Below, in pieces: positions 1 to 6,522 of a stretch of DNA of 6,694 nucleotides; position 1 is the stretch's first letter, and the number at the start of each line of letters is the position of its first letter. The translations under genes and the position numbers were made by a program. Origin of the DNA: Candidatus Zixiibacteriota bacterium (GTDB lineage Bacteria > Zixibacteria > MSB-5A5 > JAUVRN01); contig JAUVRN010000111.1 of the NCBI GenBank assembly GCA_030597645.1, positions 1-6,694 on the forward strand. Reading direction: 5' to 3'. Under the pieces are notes generated by a model. That model searched no databases. It was not told the origin of the DNA and saw nothing but the letters and a program-made list of their open reading frames with translations.

Positions 1-1311
1 AGGCATTCCAACTACCGCTTCGCCCTCGACCACTTCATCCGCATGAGCGCCAAGTGCTCCCGCTGCGCAACCAGCTGCCAGATCTACATGGCCACAGGTG
101 ATCCGGACGACATTCCCTGCCACCGCTCCGAGCTGCTTCTCAAAGTGTATCGCCGTCATTTCACCATGGGCGGATCGGTGCGCGGGCGGCTGCTGGGTAC
201 GGGCCACCTCACGGATGAGGATGTCGAGAGGATGGCCGACTCCTTCTGGAACTGTACAGCCTGCAAACGTTGCACGCTGGAGTGCCCGGCGGGCATCGAT
301 CACGCGCTGATCACCCACCTGGGGCGCTACATCCTCGGCGAAATCGGCATCGCCCCGCGTGCCCTGGTCATCAGCACCCGCGAGCAGCTCGAAGGATCCA
401 CGGGCAACACATCCGCCATCCCCGTGCCGGCACTGATCGATACGCTGGAATTCCTCGAAGAGGACATGAAGGAGGAAAAGGGCGTAGACATCACCTTCCC
501 CCGCGATCAGGTGGGGTGCGACTGGGTCTTCTTCCCGGCCGTCAGCGACTACCTGATGGAGGCCGAGACCCTGATGGGCATCGCGGCCGTCTTCTCCGTC
601 ACGGGCGATTCGTGGACGCTGGGCACCGGCTACTTCGACGCCATCAACTATGGCCTCTTCTACAGCGACCGTATCCTGGAACGCGTCGTGCGCAAGCTCG
701 ATGCCGAGGCGAGGCGCCTGGAGGGCAAGAACATTCTGATCGGCGAGTGCGGCCACGCCTCCCGTACCGCCAAGTACTTCGTGCCGACACACTGCGGTGG
801 CGATCAGGCCCTGCCGGTGGTCAACATCATGGAGTACACCTACAAGGCGTTTAAGGACGGGCGACTCAGGTTCAAACCGAATACGATCACGGAACGGGTA
901 ACGTATCACGATCCCTGCAACGTCGCCCGCCAGAAGTGGATTCTTGACGAGCCGCGGGAATTGCTGAAAGCATTCTGCGCCGACTTCGTTGAGATGACTC
1001 CCAACCGCGAAAACAACATCTGCTGCGGAGGCGGAGGCGGGACCGTTTCCATCGATGAAATCCGGCCGTATCGCACGACGGTCGCAGGCAAAGCCAAGGC
1101 CGAGCAGATCAGACGCACGGGGGCCAAATACGTGGTGGCCCCCTGCGCCAACTGCAAGAAACAACTGCGTGAGCTGATGGAAGACCAAAAGGTCGACTGC
1201 GAGGTAGTCGGCCTTCACGATCTGATTTACAAGGCGATCGTGTTCGGCACGCCCGAGGCAGGCGAGAAGCCGGCGGAGGAGAAGGAGCCAGAGCGTGGAA
1301 TCACTGCTTGA
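1..1311 (+). CDS. HdrD/DsrK/HmcF-like iron-sulfur protein with CCG domain (5' partial)
   Basis: Probable cytoplasmic electron-transfer subunit of a membrane redox complex, related to the HdrD subunit of heterodisulfide reductase and to DsrK, HmcF and TmcB. The frame is open to base 1, and the 14 codons before the ATG at 43 read as plausible protein leading straight into a cluster-binding motif, so I treat the gene as cut by the window edge. Two N-terminal ferredoxin-like sites are visible: an unusual C-x2-C-x3-C with a further Cys 13 residues on (Cys codons at 55, 64, 76, 118), and a classical C-x2-C-x2-C-x3-CP (253, 262, 271, 283). The C-terminal half holds a complete CCG-type site, C-x34-CC-x39-C-x2-C (Cys at 916, 1021, 1024, 1144, 1153), which in this family binds a catalytic iron-sulfur cluster. 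An expected earlier CCG repeat (about 510-770) keeps only two isolated Cys. No membrane helix or signal peptide is seen. The stop overlaps the next gene by 17 bases. The family is clear; the substrate is not. Confidence 0.9.
   Translation, partial: RHSNYRFALDHFIRMSAKCSRCATSCQIYMATGDPDDIPCHRSELLLKVYRRHFTMGGSVRGRLLGTGHLTDEDVERMADSFWNCTACKRCTLECPAGIDHALITHLGRYILGEIGIAPRALVISTREQLEGSTGNTSAIPVPALIDTLEFLEEDMKEEKGVDITFPRDQVGCDWVFFPAVSDYLMEAETLMGIAAVFSVTGDSWTLGTGYFDAINYGLFYSDRILERVVRKLDAEARRLEGKNILIGECGHASRTAKYFVPTHCGGDQALPVVNIMEYTYKAFKDGRLRFKPNTITERVTYHDPCNVARQKWILDEPRELLKAFCADFVEMTPNRENNICCGGGGGTVSIDEIRPYRTTVAGKAKAEQIRRTGAKYVVAPCANCKKQLRELMEDQKVDCEVVGLHDLIYKAIVFGTPEAGEKPAEEKEPERGITA
1281..1287 (+). 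promoter_or_regulatory. Ribosome binding site for the cytochrome b subunit
   Basis: GAAGGAG lies 7 bases before the GTG at 1295, inside the end of the upstream gene. It supports the GTG start and suggests translational coupling. Confidence 0.7.
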
Positions 1312-1999
1312 GTTTGCGCGCGGACCCCTGTTTCGACTGACGTTTGCCATCATGCTGCTGGGCCTCGCACGCGTGTTCATCCTCGACATCTGGGGTCTGG
1401 TCGAGGCCTACAACCGGGCCGGCGACAAGAGCATTCCCTGGCGCCTGACGCTGACCCGTACGCTCGAATGGATCTTCCCCGTCAAGCGAATGCTGAATCA
1501 CCGGCCGTTCTACAGCTTGTCCGCGTTCCTGTTCCACGTCGGCCTGATCCTCGTGCCCGTGTTCCTGTTCGCACACATCCAGTTGTGGCAGGCCGCTCTG
1601 GGCGTCGGCTGGAGTGCGCTGCCCAGGAACTGGGCCGACCTTTTGACGCTCAGCACGATCATCTTTGGGCTGGCGATCTGGGCGGGCCGCATCGGCAGCA
1701 GACGAGCACGCGCGATCAGCCGCAAGCAGGACTACCTGTGGCCGCTGATGCTCATCGTCCCCTTTGTATCCGGATACCTGTGTGTCAACACCAGCCTGTC
1801 GCCCGCCGTATACCAGACGCTGATGCTGACGCACATCCTGTCGGCTGAGATCATCTTCGTCCTGCTGCCGTTCACCAAGATCGCGCATTGCGTTCTGATG
1901 CCGCTGTCCCAACTGATCATGACGATAGCCTGGAAGTTTCCGGCCCGGGTGGATGAAGATGTGGCGACCACCCTGGGCAAGAAAGGAGCTCCGGTGTGA
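1295..1999 (+). CDS. NarI/DsrM/HmcE-like membrane cytochrome b subunit
   Basis: Probable dihaem cytochrome b membrane subunit that passes electrons between menaquinone and the HdrD-like protein encoded just upstream, as DsrM does for DsrK and HmcE for HmcF. The product is 234 residues, close to NarI in size, with five hydrophobic segments at roughly 13-33, 74-98, 114-134, 148-168 and 174-195. Histidines suited to bind haem are H69, H81 and H94 around helix 2, and H180 and H198 in and after helix 5. The 18-residue gap between H180 and H198 equals that between the two C-terminal haem ligands of E. coli NarI (His187/His205, from memory). The start is a GTG with a good ribosome binding site. The reading frame overlaps the upstream gene by 17 bases and the downstream gene by 4. 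Assignment to the NarI-like superfamily is firm; the haem ligand pairing is inference. Confidence 0.86.
   Translation: MESLLEFARGPLFRLTFAIMLLGLARVFILDIWGLVEAYNRAGDKSIPWRLTLTRTLEWIFPVKRMLNHRPFYSLSAFLFHVGLILVPVFLFAHIQLWQAALGVGWSALPRNWADLLTLSTIIFGLAIWAGRIGSRRARAISRKQDYLWPLMLIVPFVSGYLCVNTSLSPAVYQTLMLTHILSAEIIFVLLPFTKIAHCVLMPLSQLIMTIAWKFPARVDEDVATTLGKKGAPV
1982..1988 (+). promoter_or_regulatory. Ribosome binding site for the four-cluster ferredoxin subunit
   Basis: AAAGGAG sits 7 bases before the GTG at 1996, which overlaps the preceding stop as GTGA. It fixes the start: the upstream in-frame codons back to the stop at 1954 contain no ATG and no export signal. Confidence 0.75.
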
Positions 2000-2754
2000 G
2001 CAAGGCCATACTGACCGACGTGACCAAGTGCATCGGCTGTCTGGAGTGCGTCAGCGCCTGCAATGCGGAATACGATCTGCCGGTCGACGTCCCCACTGTC
2101 TGGCAGAAAAATGACGGTCTTTCTGCAAAGAACTGGACGTCCATACTGAGGCAGCAGCCGGAAGGACGCTACGTCCGCATACAATGCCGGCACTGCCTTG
2201 AGCCGGCCTGTGCGGCCGCCTGCCCTGTAGGCGCGCTTCAGCGGACGGCCGAAGGCGCCGTCGTGTACGACGAAAACAAGTGCCTGGGCTGCCGCTACTG
2301 CATGATGGCATGCCCGTTCGGGATCCCGCGCTACGACTGGGACCGCGCGTTACCGTACGTTCGCAAGTGCACCCTCTGCATCGATCGCATTCGCGACGGG
2401 CGCGAACCCGCGTGTATCGCGGCATGTCCTGAGGATGCCACGATTTTTGGTGAACGCGAAGACCTCCTGGTCCTGGCCCATCAGCGGATCGCCGACCATC
2501 CCGATCGTTACATCGACCGGGTCTGGGGTGAACACGAGTTCGGCGGCACAGGCGTCCTCTACCTGTCGGATGTCGACCTGGAGTTCCTCTCGTACCGACC
2601 GGCCATGGATATCGCGCTGCCGAAGACCATCGAAGCGGCCATGCAGAGCGTGGCCCCGGCCTTCGTCGGCATGGGCGCATTCATGCTGGGGCTCAATTGG
2701 ATCATCAAGCGCCGTCAGAAACTGCAGGGCGGCCATGGGTCCGAGGAAGAATAG
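1996..2754 (+). CDS. HmcB/DsrO-like ferredoxin subunit with four [4Fe-4S] sites and C-terminal anchor
   Basis: Electron-transfer subunit expected to wire the NrfD-type quinone subunit, encoded 3 bases downstream, to the cytochrome. It belongs to the FdhB/DmsB/NrfC/HmcB group. Sixteen cysteines form four cluster sites: C12/15/18/22, C64/67/72/76, C96/99/102/106 and C125/128/140/144. After these comes the group's GEHEFGGTGVLYLSDV segment (about 178-193), as in formate dehydrogenase beta and HmcB. A single membrane helix lies at about 219-237, followed at once by a KRR cluster and a short polar tail. Odd point: there is no Tat or Sec signal peptide, unlike DsrO, and the frame cannot be extended upstream to gain one. 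Yet the basic residues after the helix favour a cytoplasmic C-terminus and so a periplasmic cluster domain, the topology of formate dehydrogenase beta subunits that are exported with a Tat partner. No such partner is seen here. Family certain, topology open. Confidence 0.92.
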   Translation: MSKAILTDVTKCIGCLECVSACNAEYDLPVDVPTVWQKNDGLSAKNWTSILRQQPEGRYVRIQCRHCLEPACAAACPVGALQRTAEGAVVYDENKCLGCRYCMMACPFGIPRYDWDRALPYVRKCTLCIDRIRDGREPACIAACPEDATIFGEREDLLVLAHQRIADHPDRYIDRVWGEHEFGGTGVLYLSDVDLEFLSYRPAMDIALPKTIEAAMQSVAPAFVGMGAFMLGLNWIIKRRQKLQGGHGSEEE

Positions 2755-2757
2755 ACC

Positions 2758-4620
2758 ATGAACCGAGTGCACGTCACCAAGACCATCCTGTGGATGCTCG
2801 TAGGTCTGTCCACGGCTGTGGCGCTGACGCGTTACATGTTCGGCCTGGGCGCCACCACCAACCTGACCGATGCGACGCCCTGGGGCCTCTGGATCGGCTT
2901 TGACGTCATGGCCGGGGTCGCCCTGGCCTCAGGCGGCTTCGTCATTACCGCGATCGTCTACATCATGCGCCAGGAGCGCTTTCGGCCGATCGTCCGCCCG
3001 GCCGTGCTCACGGCCTTCCTCGGCTACGTCGCCGTGATCCTCTCGCTACTGGTGGATCTGGGGCTGCCGTGGAACATCTGGCACATGATGATCTACTGGA
3101 ACCCCCACTCGCCCCTCTTCGAAATCGGCTGGTGCGTGATGCTGTACACCAGCGTGCTGCTCCTGGAGTTCAGTCCGGTGCCGCTCGAATCGACCAGCCG
3201 GTGGGCCCGCGTGCGAAGTGTCTTGATGAAGTTGCGGTTTCCGCTGGTGCTGCTGGGCATCATGCTGTCGACCCTGCACCAGTCTTCCCTCGGTTCGCTG
3301 GTGTTGATCATGCCGTTCAAATTGCATCCGCTGTGGTACTCGGCGCTGCTGCCCATTCTCTTTTTCATCTCTGCCGTGGCGCTGGGACTCGTCATGGTCT
3401 CCTTCGAGGGCCTGGCGACCTCGTGGCTTTATCGGCGCAAACCCGAAACGGACCTGGTGGCCCGCCTCTGCAAGGCCGCGGCATGGGTACTGGGCCTCTA
3501 TCTCGTGGTACGCCTGGGCACCATCTCCGCCGCCGGACAGTGGGCTCTCATCTTGGACGGATCGTGGGAGAGCTTCCTGTTTGTCTTCGAACTGCTCGTG
3601 ATGGCGGTCATACCGATGATCCTGTTCGCCATCGGGCGGGTCCGTCGTGCTGTGTCCGGGCAGTGGATCGGATGCTCCCTGGTGGTGCTGGGCATGGTGT
3701 TGAATCGGATCAACACGGGTGGCCTCACCATGATCGGGGCGACGGGCGACTTCTACTTTCCGTCGTGGATGGAGTTCGCAGTAACGGCCGGCATTCTCTC
3801 CTTTATGGCTCTGGTGTTTCTGTCCGCCGTGGAGCATTTCCACATCTGGTCGGAACAGCCCCACGAGCGGGAGGCAGACCCACACGCGTCACCCGAATTC
3901 AGCAGATCGGGCGAGGTATGGCTGGGCTCGCCCCCTGTGGCAGCCCGCACGCGCTACTCTTTCGCCTTCGTGATGGCCCTGGCCGTGGGCGTGGCCCTGA
4001 TGCCCGGCGAACGGATCCGGAGTAGCGGCGTTTCTCAGGTTTCTGCCCAGGCGGCCCGGGGCGGGGATACCCTGTTTATCGACGGAAACCGCGACGGCTT
4101 CGGCGTGGCGTTCGATCACCCACGGCACGTTTCGGCCAACGGTGACAAAGCGTCGTGTGTGCTCTGCCACCATATGAACGCACCTTTGGACAAGCAGTCG
4201 GGCTGCACAACCTGTCACCGCCGGATGTATCAGATGGCGGATGCGTTCCAGCACGACTGGCATGCCAGCCCGAAGGGCGCCAGTATCGCTTGTGTGATCT
4301 GCCACGAAGAGGGGGTATATCGCACCGCCGGCTCCGCCTTGCCGTGCGATGCCTGCCACCGCGATCTGGTGCCGCCGGGCGTCACCATCGAGGTGAAGTC
4401 CTATCGGGCGCCCTCCTACGTCGATGCGATGCATGACCTCTGTGTGTCGTGCCACAGGCGGAAGACCCTGGAGCTCACAGACAGACCGGACCATGCGCAG
4501 TGTCGAACCTGCCACGAAACACCACTGCCCGACTATCTGCAACCGGACATGGCAGATCTCCTGAGGCGGCCCGGTTACAATCACGTGGTCCTGCCTGCCG
4601 TCGTGAAAGGGAGCAACTGA
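2758..4620 (+). CDS. NrfD-family (HmcC/DsrP-like) quinone subunit fused to a hexahaem cytochrome c3-type domain
   Basis: Fusion of a membrane quinone-reacting subunit with its probable periplasmic electron partner. Residues 1-370 contain about ten membrane helices and the STLHQSSLGSL motif (near 170-180) typical of HybB/HmcC/DsrP proteins. Loops after even-numbered helices (near 68-80, 140-160, 225-235, 295-303) are rich in Arg/Lys, indicating a cytoplasmic N-terminus. An eleventh helix at about 400-416 would carry the rest to the periplasm. Six CxxCH haem c motifs follow, starting at residues 467, 483, 512, 530, 562 and 582. The first four match tetrahaem cytochrome c3, including likely distal ligands H454 and H457 (DHPRH), H472 (CHH) and H499 or H502 (QHDWH). 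Two further motifs with nearby His (AMHD, PDHA, YNHV) form an extension. The reading frame is continuous, so this is a true fusion unless the assembly is wrong. The start ATG lies 3 bases after the previous stop, with AGGA at 2744-2747. Haem attachment would need a cytochrome c maturation system. Confidence 0.92.
   Translation: MNRVHVTKTILWMLVGLSTAVALTRYMFGLGATTNLTDATPWGLWIGFDVMAGVALASGGFVITAIVYIMRQERFRPIVRPAVLTAFLGYVAVILSLLVDLGLPWNIWHMMIYWNPHSPLFEIGWCVMLYTSVLLLEFSPVPLESTSRWARVRSVLMKLRFPLVLLGIMLSTLHQSSLGSLVLIMPFKLHPLWYSALLPILFFISAVALGLVMVSFEGLATSWLYRRKPETDLVARLCKAAAWVLGLYLVVRLGTISAAGQWALILDGSWESFLFVFELLVMAVIPMILFAIGRVRRAVSGQWIGCSLVVLGMVLNRINTGGLTMIGATGDFYFPSWMEFAVTAGILSFMALVFLSAVEHFHIWSEQPHEREADPHASPEFSRSGEVWLGSPPVAARTRYSFAFVMALAVGVALMPGERIRSSGVSQVSAQAARGGDTLFIDGNRDGFGVAFDHPRHVSANGDKASCVLCHHMNAPLDKQSGCTTCHRRMYQMADAFQHDWHASPKGASIACVICHEEGVYRTAGSALPCDACHRDLVPPGVTIEVKSYRAPSYVDAMHDLCVSCHRRKTLELTDRPDHAQCRTCHETPLPDYLQPDMADLLRRPGYNHVVLPAVVKGSN
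4606..4613 (+). promoter_or_regulatory. Ribosome binding site for the first response regulator
   Basis: AAAGGGAG lies 6 bases before the ATG at 4620. It supports this start over any in-frame start further upstream inside the cytochrome domain. Confidence 0.65.
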
Positions 4621-5048
4621 TGTCTGCACAGCACGCACCCCGGGTTCTCATCATCGACGACGAACCGGATGTGAGCGTCTACCTGACGACCATCCTGAGC
4701 CAGCATGGCTACGAGGTGGAGACGGCCTCCAGCAGCGAGGCGGCCTGGGCCTGTCTGAGCCAGAGCACACCACAGCTGGTGTGTCTCGATATCATGATGC
4801 CCAGGGAGTCCGGGTTCTCCCTCTACACGCGGATGAAGGCCGATGCACGGCTGCGCTCGATACCGGTGCTGATCATAAGTGGCGTGGCGCAGGCCAAGGA
4901 TTTCGATTTCCGGGAGTACGTGTCGGACAAAGCGATCCCCCCGCCGGCCGGGTATTTCGAGAAGCCGATCGACGTCGCCCTGTTCATCGAGACCATCACG
5001 AGCCTGGCGGCCGAGCTGTCGGCGCGCACCGGAGACGTCCATGCCTGA
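4620..5048 (+). CDS. Single-domain response regulator (CheY-like receiver)
   Basis: Phospho-acceptor protein of a two-component system, probably the partner of the kinase encoded next. The 142 residues form one receiver domain and nothing else, so there is no DNA-binding or enzymatic output. Receiver residues are all present: acidic pair D13/D14 with E15, phospho-acceptor D57 in the LDIMMP motif, S87 in the switch position and K115 before the cis-proline of EKP. Between S87 and K115 there is a longer segment than usual (28 residues rather than about 20), including KDFDFREYV and a PPP run; this insertion is worth noting for partner recognition. The start ATG overlaps the stop of the cytochrome gene (TGATG), so the regulator is translationally coupled to the complex. 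A response regulator gene, rrf1, also accompanies the hmc operon of Desulfovibrio. A role in phosphorelay or protein-protein control is inference. Confidence 0.92.
   Translation: MSAQHAPRVLIIDDEPDVSVYLTTILSQHGYEVETASSSEAAWACLSQSTPQLVCLDIMMPRESGFSLYTRMKADARLRSIPVLIISGVAQAKDFDFREYVSDKAIPPPAGYFEKPIDVALFIETITSLAAELSARTGDVHA
5031..5034 (+). promoter_or_regulatory. Ribosome binding site for the sensor kinase
   Basis: GGAG lies 6 bases before the ATG at 5041, within the end of the regulator gene. It selects this start rather than the in-frame ATG at 4879, which would add an arginine/serine-rich shadow translation of the regulator. Confidence 0.65.
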
Positions 5049-6501
5049 TCGCACGCGTCCCTGGACGGTCACCTGGACCCAGCACGAGCTGCTGGAACAG
5101 ATGCCGTTCAACGTGGCCGTCATCGATCGCGACTACAACGTGGTCGAAGCCAACAGCGCCTTCGAGGAGTCGTTCGGATCCTGGAAGGGACACAAGTGCT
5201 TCGAAGTGTACAAGGGGCTGAGAAAACCCTGCCCGAACTGCGAGATCATGGCGACATTCACCGACGGGGTCGTGCGTGTTACCGACGAGGTCGGCACAGA
5301 CCAGCACGGCCACACGGCGCACTACGTGGTTCATTCCTCACCCCTCCACACGAAACCGGGCGGTTCCGTCGACTACGTCCTCGAGATGTCGCGCAACGTG
5401 GTGGATACCGATCGGTGGCAGCGGGAGTACCAGATCCTGTTCGATCGGGTGCCCTGTTACATAGCCATCATCGATCGGGACTTTCGCATCATCCGGTCCA
5501 ACGCCGCCTTTCGTGACCAGTTCGGGGACGATGCCGGCAGGCACTGCTACGAAGTCTACAAGAAACGCAAGCGCAAGTGTCCCCACTGCCCGGCCGCCAA
5601 ATCGTTCAAGGACGGCGCTACGCACAAATCCAATCAAGTCGGTATCAACAAGTCCGGTGAGCGCACCCACTACGTCGTGACGACCGCGCCCCTCACGCGC
5701 CGCGGGCAGAGGCCGGAACACATTATCGAGATCAGCACGGATGTCACGGAGCTGAAAAAACTGGAAGATGAGAAGATCGAGGCGGAGCGCCTGGCCGCGG
5801 TCGGTCAGACGGTGGCGGGCCTGGCGCACAGTGTGAAGAATATCCTGATGGGACTGGAAGGCGGAAAGTATATCGTCGGTCTCGGACTCCAGAAGGAGGA
5901 CAAGGCGATGATCAGCCAGGGCTGGGACATACTGGAGCGCAATTTCGACAAGACCACGTCGCTGGTGAAGGACTTCCTCAGCTTTGCCAAGGGACGCCTG
6001 CCCCGGGTACGCATGGTCGACCCCAACGAGCTGGTGACCGAGATCGTCGACCTGTACCGGGAGGTAGCCCGCAGGTCCCACATCGATCTACAGGCCGAGA
6101 TCACACCCGGCATGAAGCCGGCCCCGCTCGATCCGAATGGCCTGCACACCTGCCTTACCAACCTGGTGTCCAACTCGCTTGACGCGTGCCAGATGAGTGA
6201 ACAACGCAACTGCCGGGTGGTGGTTCGCTGCAAGAGTGAGAAGGGCAATGTCATCTTCGAGGTCCAGGACAACGGCCTCGGCATGGACTACGAACTCAAG
6301 AGTAAGATCTTCACCACGTTCTTCACCACCAAGGGGGGCGAAGGCACGGGACTGGGGCTTCTGACCACCCGCAAGATCGGGCAGGGGCATGGCGGCAAGA
6401 TCACGATCCGTACCAAAAAGGGCGAGGGGTCCCGCTTCCGGATCACGCTGCCCCGCAAGAGACTCATGGCCCTTCTCACCATGGCGAAGGAAGCGGCCTG
6501 A
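5041..6501 (+). CDS. Soluble histidine kinase with tandem cysteine-bearing PAS domains
   Basis: Sensor kinase of 486 residues with no membrane helix, so cytoplasmic. Domains in order: PAS1 (about 16-122), PAS2 (about 131-238), a short helical linker, the dimerisation/phospho-acceptor domain (about 247-315) with H263, and an HATPase domain (about 360-472). ATP-site motifs are visible: N-box N374/N378, G1 box DNGLGM at 410-415, an F-box-like TTFFTTKG and G2 box GEGTGLGL at 433-440. The H-box reads AHSVKN instead of the common H-E-x-x-N-P, so the acidic residue next to the histidine is Ser. The PAS domains look like a duplication; both carry IDRD near their start, CFEVYK or CYEVYK, and the same C-x10-C-x2-C motif (C53/64/67 and C169/180/183). 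Such clustered cysteines suggest redox, metal or iron-sulfur sensing, which is inference. It overlaps the regulator gene by 8 bases, fitting a kinase-regulator pair that monitors the neighbouring redox complex. Confidence 0.93.
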   Translation: MPDRTRPWTVTWTQHELLEQMPFNVAVIDRDYNVVEANSAFEESFGSWKGHKCFEVYKGLRKPCPNCEIMATFTDGVVRVTDEVGTDQHGHTAHYVVHSSPLHTKPGGSVDYVLEMSRNVVDTDRWQREYQILFDRVPCYIAIIDRDFRIIRSNAAFRDQFGDDAGRHCYEVYKKRKRKCPHCPAAKSFKDGATHKSNQVGINKSGERTHYVVTTAPLTRRGQRPEHIIEISTDVTELKKLEDEKIEAERLAAVGQTVAGLAHSVKNILMGLEGGKYIVGLGLQKEDKAMISQGWDILERNFDKTTSLVKDFLSFAKGRLPRVRMVDPNELVTEIVDLYREVARRSHIDLQAEITPGMKPAPLDPNGLHTCLTNLVSNSLDACQMSEQRNCRVVVRCKSEKGNVIFEVQDNGLGMDYELKSKIFTTFFTTKGGEGTGLGLLTTRKIGQGHGGKITIRTKKGEGSRFRITLPRKRLMALLTMAKEAA

Positions 6502-6511
6502 CGTCGCAGAC

Positions 6512-6516
6512 AGGAG
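6512..6516 (+). promoter_or_regulatory. Ribosome binding site for the second response regulator
   Basis: AGGAG lies 6 bases before the ATG at 6523, in the 21-base gap after the kinase stop. No terminator or promoter fits in that gap, so the regulator belongs to the same transcript. Confidence 0.7.
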
Positions 6517-6522
6517 CAGAAC

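Noticed and set aside
43..1311. ATG at 43 as the true start of the HdrD-like gene
   Set aside because: The frame is open to base 1, the preceding codons look like coding sequence, no ribosome binding site precedes 43, and the first Cys of a cluster site comes only four residues later. Truncation by the window edge is more likely.
1301..1912. Minus-strand open frame opposite the cytochrome b gene
   Set aside because: Low-complexity, charged translation opposite a well-supported membrane protein, with no recognisable motif.
3046..3885. Minus-strand open frame of 279 codons
   Set aside because: It is rich in His, Gln, Arg and Asp, shows no domain, and lies opposite the clearly coding NrfD helices. 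It is a by-product of GC-rich codon use.
3949..4056. The cytochrome as a separate gene starting within this segment
   Set aside because: In-frame ATG/GTG codons exist, but none has a ribosome binding site and the frame is continuous with the NrfD domain, so a fusion is the simpler reading.
4449..5048. Longer 199-residue reading of the first response regulator
   Set aside because: The extra N-terminal part lies inside the haem-binding region of the cytochrome in another frame and has no receiver features. The ATG at 4620 has a ribosome binding site.
4879..6501. Longer 540-residue reading of the kinase
   Set aside because: The added residues are an arginine/serine-rich out-of-frame translation of the regulator gene. 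The ATG at 5041 has GGAG at the right distance and fits the domain layout.
6502..6522. Possible terminator or promoter between the kinase and the second regulator
   Set aside because: Only 21 bases, no hairpin followed by a T run and no promoter-like elements; it holds just a ribosome binding site.
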